The position numbers were made by a program, and so were the translations under genes. Of a DNA stretch of 64,000 nt, positions 8,299-17,244 are shown in pieces. The notes under the pieces were generated by a model, which saw nothing but the letters and a program-made list of their open reading frames with translations, was not told where the DNA came from and did no database searches. Position 1 is the stretch's first letter. Every line of letters starts with the position of its first letter. Source of the DNA: Cyanobacteria bacterium SIG26 (lineage in GTDB: Bacteria > Cyanobacteriota > Vampirovibrionia > Gastranaerophilales > Gastranaerophilaceae); NCBI GenBank assembly GCA_015152555.1, contig SUTS01000009.1, positions 1 to 64,000 of the forward strand. The letters run 5' to 3'.

Positions 8299-8878
8299 CG
8301 GTTGTATTCATTTCTTTTGTCAATTTTTCATCAACAACGGCATCCACGACTTTTACGTCAGAAACCGTACCGGAAAATTTATAATCAGCACCCTCTAAAG
8401 TAATTGGTAAACCCATTTTTACCTTGTTACCACCAACAACAGCACCATCTTTAGTTATTTTAGCTTTATCGGTTAATGTTACAACGATATCATACAAATC
8501 CGGTTGAGATACATCATCCACAACAATTACAACTGTTTTAGAATTTAATGTCGGAAGCACAATTTTCTTCCTGTCAGCTTTTACATCAACAATATCTAAA
8601 TCAGAATAAGGAACATTTCTGATACTAATAAACGTTTTATCACCTTTTTTTAAAGGAACCTCAGAACCGGAAAAAGTTACCCCCCTCATATAGACTTTAA
8701 AAGTTATATTTGAGGTTGCTTCAATTTGTTTATCTGCAGTTTGTCTAAAACCTTTACAAGTAAATAAGCCGACAAGAATTGCAATAATTACACAAATAAT
8801 AACAATTAAATCAACTAATTTCACTTTAGCGGAAATTTTATTATATAAATCTTTTGTATAAGCTATAAATTTCTCCAT
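8285..8878 (-). CDS. DUF4330 family membrane-anchored protein
   Basis: One N-terminal transmembrane segment (about 22-41, VDLIVIICVIIAILVGLF) is followed by a beta-rich extracytoplasmic domain. The pattern K-x-L-(V/D)-D anchor, then VYMRGV, IRNVPY, and near the C-terminus KITKDGAVVGGNKVKMGLP with LEGADYKFSGTV, matches my recollection of DUF4330, a family typical of Cyanobacteria. Function unknown. The position between a heptose kinase (16 nt upstream) and an O-antigen ligase (14-bp overlap) suggests a role in envelope polysaccharide assembly. A good ribosome-binding site (AAGGAGAA) precedes the ATG at 8878. Confidence 0.8.
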   Translation of the reverse strand: MEKFIAYTKDLYNKISAKVKLVDLIVIICVIIAILVGLFTCKGFRQTADKQIEATSNITFKVYMRGVTFSGSEVPLKKGDKTFISIRNVPYSDLDIVDVKADRKKIVLPTLNSKTVVIVVDDVSQPDLYDIVVTLTDKAKITKDGAVVGGNKVKMGLPITLEGADYKFSGTVSDVKVVDAVVDEKLTKEMNTTDDVQ

Positions 8879-8894
8879 AAAAATTCTCCTTACG

Positions 8895-9905
8895 TTAAAT
8901 TTTTAAACTTTCAGCAGCCGTGATCAACTCATCAATCAAAGTTGTAGCACAACCAAATTGTCTAACAACAATACTAGCGGCAAGATTGCCTATAATTGCA
9001 GAATAAACAGGATCAACCCCTGCAGCTAAAGCCAATGAATAAACCGCAGTAACAGTATCACCTGCACCTGTAACATCAAAGACTTCAGACTTATTAAACA
9101 CAGGAATCTTTGTATAGTCGTTATTTGGTTTAGCGACAAACATTCCATCCGCACCACAAGTAATCAATACAGCTTTTGCGTTTGTCTCAGCCAACAATAT
9201 TTCGCCTGCACGTTTCAAATCATTTTCATTTACAATTTCAAAACCAACAGATTTTTCTGTATCAGGCAAATTTGGTGTCATCGAAGTAACATTCTTATAT
9301 CTGCCCAAATTTCTTTGAGCATCTACAACAACGACTTTTCCTAAATTTTTAGCCAACTCGATTGTATAATCAATAATTTTGTCCGTTAAAGTTCCTATAT
9401 GATAATTAGACAAAATTACAGCGTCATAATCCGGTAAAACTTTTTCTATATTTTTAATAATTTTTTCTTCAGTTTCTTGGCTTATCGATCCTTTAGACTG
9501 CCTATCAATACGCACAATTTGTTGAGTAATAGATGTGGTTATAGAACCTGATATTCTTGTTTTAACAATTGTTTTACGAGTTTTATCTTTAACAATGTTA
9601 GAACAATCAACATTAGCTTTTTTAAACGTATCAAACAACAATTCTGTATAATAATCATCACCACAGACACCAATAACACCGACTTTACCATTATTTAAAG
9701 TCGATACGTTATGCGCAGCGTTTGAAGCTCCGCCTAATATCAATTTAGTTTTAGTGTGTTGTAAAATTAATACCGGAGCTTCACGAGAAATCCTTTCTGC
9801 ATCACCATATATCATCTCATCCAATGCTAAGTCTCCTACAACTAAAACACGTGGTTGAGCAATTTGTTCGATGCAAGAAATTAATCTGTTTTTATCAATA
9901 TTCAT
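8895..9905 (-). CDS. rfaE1: D-glycero-beta-D-manno-heptose-7-phosphate kinase (RfaE1/HldE kinase domain)
   Basis: A PfkB-family sugar kinase of 336 aa. Seen: GGASNAAHN near the N-terminal third, GVCGDDYY, the R-I-x-R-Q segment, and the catalytic DVTGAGDT loop near the C-terminus. These fit the kinase half of HldE, which phosphorylates heptose-7-phosphate on the ADP-heptose route to the LPS inner core; the nucleotidyltransferase half (rfaE2) is absent, so it must be encoded elsewhere. I use the ATG at 9905 because GAGGT lies 10 nt upstream; a TTG seven codons earlier is less likely. It leads the operon with DUF4330 and the O-antigen ligase. Confidence 0.88.
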   Translation of the reverse strand: MNIDKNRLISCIEQIAQPRVLVVGDLALDEMIYGDAERISREAPVLILQHTKTKLILGGASNAAHNVSTLNNGKVGVIGVCGDDYYTELLFDTFKKANVDCSNIVKDKTRKTIVKTRISGSITTSITQQIVRIDRQSKGSISQETEEKIIKNIEKVLPDYDAVILSNYHIGTLTDKIIDYTIELAKNLGKVVVVDAQRNLGRYKNVTSMTPNLPDTEKSVGFEIVNENDLKRAGEILLAETNAKAVLITCGADGMFVAKPNNDYTKIPVFNKSEVFDVTGAGDTVTAVYSLALAAGVDPVYSAIIGNLAASIVVRQFGCATTLIDELITAAESLKI

Positions 9906-10037
9906 AATACCATCTACCTCTGACAATATTTTAACATAAACAAAAATAAAGAGGGAAAATAGCTGACAAAATCCTTCCGGGCAGGTATTTAATCACAAAT
10001 CTACACCAATGGTTAATGAAAAACGATTACAATAATT

Positions 10038-10043
10038 TATAAT
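10038..10043 (+). promoter_or_regulatory. -10 box of a predicted leaderless promoter
   Basis: A perfect TATAAT ends 7 nt before the ATG at 10051. No Shine-Dalgarno is present, so transcription probably begins at or next to the start codon. Confidence 0.55.
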
Positions 10044-10050
10044 TTATATT

Positions 10051-11364
10051 ATGAATACTGTAAACAAACTTCTCACAGCACTAAATGAAATTACCATACT
10101 TACCCCTGATGAATGGACAAAAAATCATGAATATAATTCAGGTATAAAAAAATGGGTGGCAAACGTACTCCCATCAGAACTTCTGACAAGAAGCGTAAAA
10201 GAAGCCATTGAATCTATTGTCACACTTTGCGAGTGTCACACATTCTATACAAAATTCCCTGATATAATTGAAACTCCTAACTATGGAGATAAATGGGGAG
10301 TGTTAGCAAACTATATAGAAATAAATAATCGTGCAATTGCTGAAATGGATGGACAATACACAAAAAACGGTATTTTTAGTTCAATAAAAATTCTTCCGGC
10401 AATACCTCCTTCAGCAAAAAGTTGGGCAAATTGTGTAATTTTATCGCAAATTTTTCCAAACATATATGGAGATGGTTTCAACAAAGGACCCTCTGAAGAA
10501 AATTCTATTTATGGAATAAAGCTTAATATTGGGTACAGCAAAAACATCATAAACTATGAAATCAGCGATAAAATAACTCCGGAAGAACAATTTAAAACGT
10601 TTAACGATATCGCACATTTTCACGGTCTCAAAACCGGTTTTAGAACTGTTATTTCTGCAGATCAAATTAAAGTCTCACAGGATTACCAGGATGATGTACC
10701 TTTCAATTGGGATAATCGCGAGCATCTTGAATTATTTATAAAAGAACACGTAAGATTAGTTAATACCGGATTTGAGGCGATATTTATAGATTCTGCAAAG
10801 CATATCGGTGGATATGATATGGGGAATTATACCGGCGTTGGAGCATTACCCAGCTATGAACAAATGCAATACATCCTTCACGAGATAAGAAGTCGCTCAG
10901 GTAAAACCACATTAAGCTTTGTGGGAGAAAAAAGTACAGGTGATTTTGCAAGATACAAAAACTTAGGTTTAACCTCAGGAACAGCATTTATTGAACCGGA
11001 TAACTTTGACGAAGTTAAACACTGGTCAAAAGAATTAAAATATGAACGAGAATACTCCCCCGGTATTGAAGTCTCAAACGACAACGATGAAGGCGGAAGA
11101 CCGTATGAAGCCAGACTTAACAGAATACATAATTCCTTATTCGGGTATGAATTTCCAAGTGATAAACTTCCGAGCTTTATGCAAATGGAAGATTTATTTC
11201 CGCTAAGATATGACACAAATACACACCATTTAATGATGACAAATCCATCATACTCAATAGATGGAACAAAAGAAAGCCATTGGGAAAACCTATTTACTAA
11301 AGATGACGGACGGGAATATAATAAAAAAGTTGCCGAACTATTTTATCACTCTTTAAACTTGTAA
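10051..11364 (+). CDS. Unknown protein, possibly a divergent GH13-like TIM-barrel hydrolase
   Basis: A 437-aa cytoplasmic-looking protein without signal peptide. The segment FIDSAKHIGG (about 249-258) followed some 45 residues later by LSFVGE (about 289-294) resembles the region II Asp (nucleophile) and region III Glu (acid/base) strands of alpha-amylase-type (GH13) barrels, and FHGLKTGFRTVIS could be another barrel strand. The usual region IV N-H-D is not clear, so the assignment is tentative. It is transcribed alone, and its end overlaps the convergent pflA gene by 19 bp. It could equally be another TIM-barrel family. Confidence 0.5.
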   Translation: MNTVNKLLTALNEITILTPDEWTKNHEYNSGIKKWVANVLPSELLTRSVKEAIESIVTLCECHTFYTKFPDIIETPNYGDKWGVLANYIEINNRAIAEMDGQYTKNGIFSSIKILPAIPPSAKSWANCVILSQIFPNIYGDGFNKGPSEENSIYGIKLNIGYSKNIINYEISDKITPEEQFKTFNDIAHFHGLKTGFRTVISADQIKVSQDYQDDVPFNWDNREHLELFIKEHVRLVNTGFEAIFIDSAKHIGGYDMGNYTGVGALPSYEQMQYILHEIRSRSGKTTLSFVGEKSTGDFARYKNLGLTSGTAFIEPDNFDEVKHWSKELKYEREYSPGIEVSNDNDEGGRPYEARLNRIHNSLFGYEFPSDKLPSFMQMEDLFPLRYDTNTHHLMMTNPSYSIDGTKESHWENLFTKDDGREYNKKVAELFYHSLNL

Positions 11365-12086
11365 CCTTCCATAATCCACGTTCTGGCTTGTAATGCCTGT
11401 TCTTTTGTTAATGGAGGAATTCCATCTAATGGATAATTTAATCCCAAATTTTTATACTTTTGTATACCCATAACATGATATGGTAAAACATCAAGAGCCG
11501 TAACATTTTTCAACCCTTTTAAAAATTTACCCAATTCAAATAAATATTCTTGCTTATATGTAATTTCGGGTACAACAACATGACGAACCCACATAGGTTT
11601 TTTAATCTCAGACAAATATTTTGCAAAAGCTAAAATATTTTTATTAGAATGACCCGTCAAATTTATATGTTCAGCATCATCTATATGTTTAATATCTAAC
11701 AACACCAAATCAGTGTACTTTAACACTTCATCAAGTTTTCGTGTATCATTAGGATTATATGTTATACCGGAAGTATCAAGTGCAGTATGTATCTTTTTTT
11801 CTTTAGCAGCCTTAAACAACTGAATTACAAAATCAATCTGTAATAAAGGCTCACCACCGGTTACGGTAATCCCCCCCCTGCAAAATTCCTTTACTCCATC
11901 ATATCTTCGCAAAATTTCACTAACAGAAATTTTTTGGCCTAAATTTATCCCCCAAGAATCAGGATTATGACAGTACTTACAACGCATAGGACACCCTTGG
12001 GTAAACACAACAAATCTTATCCCCGGCCCATCAACCGTTCCACAAGATTCTATTGAATGAATATTCCCTAATATATTTTCTGTCAT
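11346..12086 (-). CDS. pflA: Pyruvate formate-lyase-activating enzyme
   Basis: A 246-aa radical SAM protein with the [4Fe-4S] motif CPMRCKYC (C-x3-C-x2-C, about 30-37), then NPDSW, the SAM-binding TGGEPLLQ (about 76-83) and DTSG. It should use S-adenosylmethionine to generate the glycyl radical on pyruvate formate-lyase. Here that glycine lies on a separate small protein (12663-12905), which is therefore its expected substrate. A short gene and a terminator separate it from the pfl genes, so it has its own promoter: a TAAAAT box 6 nt before the ATG, without a ribosome-binding site, suggests a leaderless mRNA. Confidence 0.95.
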   Translation of the reverse strand: MTENILGNIHSIESCGTVDGPGIRFVVFTQGCPMRCKYCHNPDSWGINLGQKISVSEILRRYDGVKEFCRGGITVTGGEPLLQIDFVIQLFKAAKEKKIHTALDTSGITYNPNDTRKLDEVLKYTDLVLLDIKHIDDAEHINLTGHSNKNILAFAKYLSEIKKPMWVRHVVVPEITYKQEYLFELGKFLKGLKNVTALDVLPYHVMGIQKYKNLGLNYPLDGIPPLTKEQALQARTWIMEGYKFKE

Positions 12087-12092
12087 AATTAC

Positions 12093-12098
12093 ATTTTA
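12093..12098 (-). promoter_or_regulatory. -10 box of a predicted leaderless promoter (pflA)
   Basis: Reading the minus strand, TAAAAT ends 6 nt before the pflA ATG at 12086, and no Shine-Dalgarno is visible. Confidence 0.5.
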
Positions 12099-12102
12099 AT
12101 AC

Positions 12103-12140
12103 AAAAAAAAGGGCGGGATTTAAAAATCCCGCCCTTTTTT
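12103..12140. terminator. Bidirectional intrinsic terminator
   Basis: GGGCGGGATT (12111-12120) pairs with AATCCCGCCC (12125-12134), with eight A before and six T after. It should end the transcript of the small membrane protein gene at 12148 on the minus strand and insulate pflA. Confidence 0.9.
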
Positions 12141-12147
12141 ATAAAAT

Positions 12148-12540
12148 TTATGAAGCACCGGTTACTGCACTTGCAAATAAAAATCCAAAAACTGTTGTTA
12201 TCATTGAAGAAATTATACCTAATATCGCTAAAATAATACCAACAGTAGCCCAATTCTTTTGAACTTTATGGAAATATTCAATACTTTCCCATTTTTTATT
12301 TTGCCAAGCCCACTCATTACCATTTTTACCAAACCAAATAGCCAAGCCAAATGGTACTAACCAACCTATTAAAGGTATTACAGCTACAAAACCTGCCACT
12401 AATATTATCAAAGTGATAAAGGTACCATTAAAACAACCCCAAATCCAACTCAAGGTAAACGCACCCCAGTTAAACGCTTTAACTTCTTCAGGTACTACAG
12501 ATCCTTTACCTTGACCGGAAGTGTTCACTATTTCTGACAT
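12148..12540 (-). CDS. Small membrane protein, DUF2628-like
   Basis: A 130-aa protein with a soluble N-terminus (about 1-25) and roughly three hydrophobic segments (about 28-45, 48-72 and 100-125). The FNWGAFTLSWIWGCFNG start of the membrane part and GKNGNEWAWQNKKWESIEYFHKVQKNW loop are typical of small Trp-rich membrane proteins sometimes grouped with DUF2628. Function unknown. The ATG at 12540 has AAGGAA as ribosome-binding site; an upstream extension to 12651 would run through a hairpin and is rejected. It lies between the glycyl-radical subunit gene and pflA, with a TTGACA-like promoter upstream and a strong terminator downstream. Confidence 0.7.
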   Translation of the reverse strand: MSEIVNTSGQGKGSVVPEEVKAFNWGAFTLSWIWGCFNGTFITLIILVAGFVAVIPLIGWLVPFGLAIWFGKNGNEWAWQNKKWESIEYFHKVQKNWATVGIILAILGIISSMITTVFGFLFASAVTGAS

Positions 12541-12608
12541 AATAAATTCCTTTCTTAACAAACTGCCAACCAAATATAACACACCTATAATATCAGTTTT
12601 TAAAATTT

Positions 12609-12614
12609 TGTCAA
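12609..12614 (-). promoter_or_regulatory. -35 box for the small membrane protein gene
   Basis: A perfect TTGACA on the minus strand, followed after about 18 nt by an AT-rich TTATAG stretch that could be the -10. It lies directly behind the hairpin that ends the pfl transcript. Confidence 0.35.
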
Positions 12615-12620
12615 GCAGAA

Positions 12621-12647
12621 GGGCGGAAACCCTTATGGTTTCCGCCC
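12621..12647 (-). terminator. Hairpin downstream of the pfl genes
   Basis: An 11-bp perfect stem, GGGCGGAAACC (12621-12631) with GGTTTCCGCCC (12637-12647). Downstream of the minus-strand pfl genes it is followed by a weak, interrupted T tract, so it may terminate or protect the mRNA 3' end. Confidence 0.55.
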
Positions 12648-12662
12648 TCACAACATTTTTTA

Positions 12663-12905
12663 TTACATAGAACCGTGAAAAGTTCTTGAAATAACATCAT
12701 CTTGTTGTTCTTTAGTTAATTTATTGAAATTAACAGCATATCCTGAAACTCTAACAGTTAATTGAGGGTATTTTTCAGGATGAGCTTGAGCATCAAGTAA
12801 TGTATCTCTATTAAATACATTCACATTCAAGTGATGACCACCTTTTTCCACATAGCCATCTAACAAATTTATTAAATTTTCTTCTTGCATTGAAGTTGTT
12901 TGCAT
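12663..12905 (-). CDS. grcA: Separate glycyl-radical subunit of pyruvate formate-lyase (GrcA/YfiD-like)
   Basis: An 80-aa protein that is nothing but the C-terminal glycyl-radical domain of pyruvate formate-lyase. RVSGYAV carries the radical glycine (Gly55), followed by [14 protein letters not shown], ending like full-length enzymes. It starts 29 nt after the stop of the truncated large subunit and has its own AAAGGAGA ribosome-binding site, so the split is a true gene boundary. In E. coli a similar small protein (GrcA) rescues oxygen-damaged enzyme beside an intact PflB; here the partner lacks its own radical domain, so this protein appears obligatory. PflA should install the radical on it. 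Confidence 0.93.
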   Translation of the reverse strand: MQTTSMQEENLINLLDGYVEKGGHHLNVNVFNRDTLLDAQAHPEKYPQLTVRVSGYAVNFNKLTKEQQDDVISRTFHGSM

Positions 12906-12934
12906 AATTATCTCCTTTCAATTATTTGAAAAAA

Positions 12935-15022
12935 CTAATTCAAGCTTGCTTCTGAACATCCGCAATCAAAACAAATATTCAAATCACCTAAAAATACTTC
13001 GTCTTTACCCAAAGCATTCGGGATGATTGAGAAAGTATTTGAAATACCATCCTGAGCGTCATCGAACGGTAATTTAGCAACAGAAGCTAAAGATGCCGCA
13101 GCTCCGTTCATATCACGGCCATGCATAGGATTTGCACCTGGAGCTAAAGGTATTCCCATTTTTCTGCCATCAGGAGTGTTACCTGTTTTCTTACCATACA
13201 CAACATTTGATGTAATTGTTAAAATTGACATTGTTGGAATAGAATTACGATAAGTATGATGCTTTCTAATCTTCGCCATAAACGATTTAACTAAATTTAC
13301 AGCCAACTGGTCAACTCTATCATCGTTATTTCCATATTTAGGGAAATCACCTTCAACTTCGTAATCAACAACGAGGCCATTTTCATCACGAATTGTTTTT
13401 ACTTTAGCATACTTGATTGCAGAAAGTGAATCCGCAACAACTGATAAACCTGCAATACCTGTTGCAAAATAACGTTTAACATCTCTGTCATGAAGCGCCA
13501 TTTGAGCTTTTTCATAACAATATTTATCGTGCATATAGTGAATGACATTCAATGTATTTACATACAAACCTGCCAACCACTCCATCATATCTTCAAATTT
13601 TGCCATAACTTCATCAAAATCTAAGTATTCAGAAGTAATAGGTCTGTACTCAGGTCCAATTTGTTCTTTTAACCTTTCATCAATACCACCGTTTATTGCA
13701 TACAATAAACATTTTGCCAAATTTGCACGTGCGCCGAAGAATTGCATTTCTTTACCTACAACCATTGATGATACACAACAAGCAATTGCATAATCATCGC
13801 CATGAGTCACTCTCATCAAGTCATCGTTTTCATATTGAATAGATGATGTAACAATAGAAATATGTGCGCAATACTTTTTAAAATTATGTGGTAAATTTTT
13901 AGACCATAAAACTGTCAAGTTTGGTTCCGGAGCTGAACCCAAGTTTTCTAAGGTATGTAAATATCTGAATGAGTTTTTAGTAACCAAAGGTCTACCATCT
14001 ACACCCATACCACCAATTGATTCCGTAACCCAAGTCGGATCACCTGAGAATAACTCATTATATTCAGGAGTTCTTGCAAATTTAACAAGTCTCAATTTCA
14101 TAATAAAATGATCAATCATTTCCTGAGCTTCAGATTCAGTAATAACACCTTCTTTCAAATCTCTTTCAATATAAATATCTAAGAAAGTAGAAGTTCGACC
14201 AATACTCATTGCTGCGCCATTTTGTTCTTTTACGGCAGATAGATACCCAAAATACAACCATTGGATAGCTTCTTTAGCATTTCTAGCAGGTTTTGAAATA
14301 TCAAAGCCATAAATTTTACCCAATCCGATCATTTCTTGAAGTGCTCTGATTTGATCGGAAATTTCTTCTCTTAATTGAATTACATCAGGAGTCATTTCGC
14401 CTTCTAATGATTTGAATTGTTCTTTTTTATCTTCAATTAATCTATCTATACCGTACAAAGCAACACGTCTATAGTCACCTATAATACGACCTCTACCATA
14501 AGCATCAGGAAGACCTGTGATGATTGCAGAATGTCTTGCCGCTTTCATTTCTGGGGTATAAACATCAAATACACCTTGGTTGTGAGTTTTTCTGTATTTA
14601 GTAAAGATTTCAGATACTTGAGGATCTAAATCATAGCCATAAGATTTACAAGCACCTTCTGCCATTCTTATACCACCGTAAGGCTGCATAGAACGTTTCA
14701 ACGGGGCATCAGTTTGCAAACCTACAATACTTTCTAAATCTTTATCAATATATCCCGCACCGTGAGATGTGATAGAAGATACAATTTTTGTATCCATATC
14801 AACAACTCCGCCGTTTTCACGTTCTTTTTTAAACAAATCACAACATTCTTGCCACAAACGAGTTGTTGACTCAGTCGGACCTGCCAAAAAGCTTGAATCA
14901 CCCAAATATGGGGTGTAATTTTGTTGAATAAAATCCCTTACATTTATTTCACGAGTCCATTTTCCTGAAACGAACTCTGATGTCGGGTAAATTTTCTTTT
15001 CTTCCATTGTCATTTCTGTCAT
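12935..15022 (-). CDS. pflB: Pyruvate formate-lyase large subunit lacking the glycyl-radical domain
   Basis: Formate C-acetyltransferase converts pyruvate and CoA to acetyl-CoA and formate. The 695-aa product has the catalytic Cys-Cys pair (ACCVS, 415-416) and family segments such as [25 protein letters not shown] and [11 protein letters not shown]. It stops right after NALGK with a short tail containing C-F-D-C-G-C, where full-length enzymes (about 760 aa) continue into the radical loop. That missing part is the next gene. ATG at 15022 has GGGAGA 7 nt upstream. The Cys-rich tail is unlike the usual sequence at this point and might help dock the radical subunit or bind metal. Confidence 0.94.
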   Translation of the reverse strand: MTEMTMEEKKIYPTSEFVSGKWTREINVRDFIQQNYTPYLGDSSFLAGPTESTTRLWQECCDLFKKERENGGVVDMDTKIVSSITSHGAGYIDKDLESIVGLQTDAPLKRSMQPYGGIRMAEGACKSYGYDLDPQVSEIFTKYRKTHNQGVFDVYTPEMKAARHSAIITGLPDAYGRGRIIGDYRRVALYGIDRLIEDKKEQFKSLEGEMTPDVIQLREEISDQIRALQEMIGLGKIYGFDISKPARNAKEAIQWLYFGYLSAVKEQNGAAMSIGRTSTFLDIYIERDLKEGVITESEAQEMIDHFIMKLRLVKFARTPEYNELFSGDPTWVTESIGGMGVDGRPLVTKNSFRYLHTLENLGSAPEPNLTVLWSKNLPHNFKKYCAHISIVTSSIQYENDDLMRVTHGDDYAIACCVSSMVVGKEMQFFGARANLAKCLLYAINGGIDERLKEQIGPEYRPITSEYLDFDEVMAKFEDMMEWLAGLYVNTLNVIHYMHDKYCYEKAQMALHDRDVKRYFATGIAGLSVVADSLSAIKYAKVKTIRDENGLVVDYEVEGDFPKYGNNDDRVDQLAVNLVKSFMAKIRKHHTYRNSIPTMSILTITSNVVYGKKTGNTPDGRKMGIPLAPGANPMHGRDMNGAAASLASVAKLPFDDAQDGISNTFSIIPNALGKDEVFLGDLNICFDCGCSEASLN

Positions 15023-15217
15023 TTATATTTCTCCCATAATCAATAATTGTATTTTATACACGTATTATTTTCCATTCATTGAGTATTATACATTATAAAT
15101 TAGAAATTTCTATACATATACCCTAAATATTTACAACAATACATAAAAAATTAACCAAACGGACAATGAATTTATATATAGGACATCTTAAAATCTTAAT
15201 AAGAAAGGAAACTGGTT

Positions 15218-15550
15218 ATGTTAAATATGATTTTACGTTGGATTGTTTTTGCACTGGCTATTATTTTTGTTGCTTGGATAATACCCGGGATTAGCGTAGA
15301 CAATTTTTTAAGTGCAATGTTAGTTTGTATAGTTTTGGCTCTAATAAACGCTTTTATCAAACCATTATTACAAATAATTTCTCTGCCTATAAACATATTA
15401 ACTTTGGGATTATTTACATTAGTAATCAACGCACTATTAATGATGTTCGCCGGTTACATAACCCCGGGATTTGAAGTAGAAGGCTTTGTTAGTGCACTAT
15501 TAGGCTCAATATTATTATCTTTACTTTCAATAGGCATAAACAAAATTTAA
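15218..15550 (+). CDS. Four-TMS holin-like (YvlD/PF04020-type) membrane protein
   Basis: A 110-aa, almost entirely hydrophobic protein with about four transmembrane segments. The LIRWIVFALAI start, IPGISVDNFLSAM, ALINAFIKPLL and FEVEGFVSALLGS segments match the small family annotated as phage holin family / superfamily IV 4-TMS, common in ordinary bacterial chromosomes and not evidence of a phage. Role uncertain (envelope stress in some hosts). AAGGAA before the ATG at 15218 supports the start. It is a single-gene unit with a terminator behind it. Confidence 0.8.
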   Translation: MLNMILRWIVFALAIIFVAWIIPGISVDNFLSAMLVCIVLALINAFIKPLLQIISLPINILTLGLFTLVINALLMMFAGYITPGFEVEGFVSALLGSILLSLLSIGINKI

Positions 15551-15595
15551 TAAAGAACATCTTTTGTATTATATCGAGAACCTTTATAGATGTTC

Positions 15596-15635
15596 AAAAA
15601 CGGAATAAAATTTTAACAAATTTTATTCCGTTTTT
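15596..15635 (+). terminator. Intrinsic terminator
   Basis: AACGGAATAAAA (15599-15610) pairs with TTTTATTCCGTT (15621-15632), followed by T residues. It ends the holin-like gene. Confidence 0.85.
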
Positions 15636-15732
15636 ACTGTTTAGATTATAATTATTGTATAAAATATATAAAAAGACTGGCAAAAAATATTTTTACACGA
15701 TTTAATAAAGTTATAAACAGGAGAAAATTAAC

Positions 15733-16122
15733 ATGCAAATTAATAAAATAACATCAAGCAATACAGCATTCAATGCCCGATTAAAAATTGACCCTAAGCT
15801 GACTGAAAAATTTGCCGACGAAGCATCAAGACTCTCAACGACTAATTCAATATCAAGTGCAATTAGTTCTGCGAGCACAACATCTTCAGCGGCTACCGGA
15901 TCGGATGTCTTAGGTACAGCTTTTTCACTTAATGCGAGTGGAATTAATTCATCAGGCATAGTTCCTTCATATTTAAACTCTGCCGCTAATTCCAGCTTAA
16001 TGCCAGCATCATTGGTTAACGGTTCTCAAGCACACCCTAGTATTGCAGGATCCATATTCTCAACATTAGGTAATTGGTTCAGCACAGCATCAATAAAGTC
16101 AAAAATTAAAGACCCTTCATAA
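15733..16122 (+). CDS. Ser/Ala-rich low-complexity protein with N-terminal F-x-A signature
   Basis: Not recognised. A 129-aa protein with AGGAGA before its ATG. The N-terminus (MQINKI, then TAFNA at 11-15) fits the signature shared by other unknowns in this window. The middle is a run of Ser, Ala, Thr and Gly (about 33-70), probably disordered, and the C-terminus has a short amphipathic part (STLGNWFSTASIKSKIK). It lies 12 nt before the acyltransferase gene, probably in the same transcript. Confidence 0.65.
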   Translation: MQINKITSSNTAFNARLKIDPKLTEKFADEASRLSTTNSISSAISSASTTSSAATGSDVLGTAFSLNASGINSSGIVPSYLNSAANSSLMPASLVNGSQAHPSIAGSIFSTLGNWFSTASIKSKIKDPS

Positions 16123-16134
16123 TCAGGAGTTATT

Positions 16135-17244
16135 TTGGTAAATTCAACATCATACACCCCCAAAATGAGTAATACTATTTACAATAAAATTAGATTTACT
16201 CACCCCCTTTACACCAACAAACCTGTAAATTTTACAGGTAATAATTTTATGATAATAAAAGAAAAAAGTTCGCGAAAAATCGAATTCTTATTTAGGCGTT
16301 TATTCAACACAATCTCTGACAAGCTCCATCCTAAAAACTTTGATGAAATTACCAAAGAATTTAAAAATGTAGATGTTAATTCAGAAGAATTTATTGATAA
16401 ACTATTAAAAATAATAAACAAATATACAAAAAAAATGGAAGTCGAAATCAATCTTGAAGATGAAAATATAGAAAAGATTGTAAATTCAAAAAGGCCACAC
16501 ATATTTATAATGAATCACGACAAACAACTTCGTGACCCAAATATGTTAGCTGTATTTGGGAAAATATTATACACAATGTATAAAAACGCCGGTCAAAGTG
16601 CAACTTGCCCTCGCACAAAAATTATCTTAAATGAAGATATACTATTATCAATGAGGCCCGAACAAGCAAATATCTTAAAAAAAATAGGAGCAATCGGGAT
16701 TGATGCAAGTATACACTCAACAGATATAAGAAAAAATGCAAAAGCCATGTTTCCAATGCTAAGGGATTTTATAAAAGGGAAAGCACATATTTTTATATTC
16801 CCGGAAGGCAGACTGGCAAGAAGAAAACCAACTCTAAAAGAGCGTTTTCAATCCGGAGTTTCAGAAATGATTGCAAAACTTATGGACAAAACCGACGAAG
16901 TAAATGTTACACCATTAGCCTTTGCTTATAACAAATTTTCGAGAAAAAATTTAACAAGTATATTTGTAGGCAAACCAATAACATTTAAACGAGAAAATGA
17001 CTTTGTTACAACGACAAAAGGTAATATTGACTCAGATTTTGCATCTAAAAGATATAAAAAATACTTTGCTGACATAAACGAAAACGAATCAAAAACCATT
17101 ACAGATCAAGGTATTCCCGTAGAACAAACCGAAGTAAGCGATTACATTTCAGGAATCCTTTGCGAAAACCTTGAAATTTGCAAAAACGAAGCCAAAAAGA
17201 ACTTACCCAAAACATCTTTAGGCGATAAGGCGTCCTTATTATAA
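16135..17244 (+). CDS. Lysophospholipid acyltransferase-like (PlsC-type) protein with N-terminal F-x-G signature
   Basis: A 369-aa protein. NHDKQLRD (His128, Asp134) resembles the catalytic H-x4-D block of glycerol-phosphate acyltransferases but has five residues between His and Asp; FPEGRLA (222-228) matches the acceptor-binding E-G block, and VTPLAFAYN matches block IV. A transfer of acyl groups to a lysolipid or similar acceptor is inferred. The N-terminal 40 residues are not part of the enzyme and carry VNFTG at 31-35, the shared signature. Start is TTG at 16135 with AGGAGT 4 nt upstream; no ATG is available nearby. The stop abuts the convergent zincin gene. Confidence 0.75.
   Translation: MVNSTSYTPKMSNTIYNKIRFTHPLYTNKPVNFTGNNFMIIKEKSSRKIEFLFRRLFNTISDKLHPKNFDEITKEFKNVDVNSEEFIDKLLKIINKYTKKMEVEINLEDENIEKIVNSKRPHIFIMNHDKQLRDPNMLAVFGKILYTMYKNAGQSATCPRTKIILNEDILLSMRPEQANILKKIGAIGIDASIHSTDIRKNAKAMFPMLRDFIKGKAHIFIFPEGRLARRKPTLKERFQSGVSEMIAKLMDKTDEVNVTPLAFAYNKFSRKNLTSIFVGKPITFKRENDFVTTTKGNIDSDFASKRYKKYFADINENESKTITDQGIPVEQTEVSDYISGILCENLEICKNEAKKNLPKTSLGDKASLL

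Noticed and set aside
12541-12651. N-terminal extension of the small membrane protein
   Set aside because: It would start inside the pfl terminator hairpin; the ATG at 12540 has its own AAGGAA site and starts the conserved-looking part.
15218-15550. Holin-like protein as evidence of a prophage
   Set aside because: The family is common in ordinary chromosomes; no phage structural, integrase or lysis genes are nearby.
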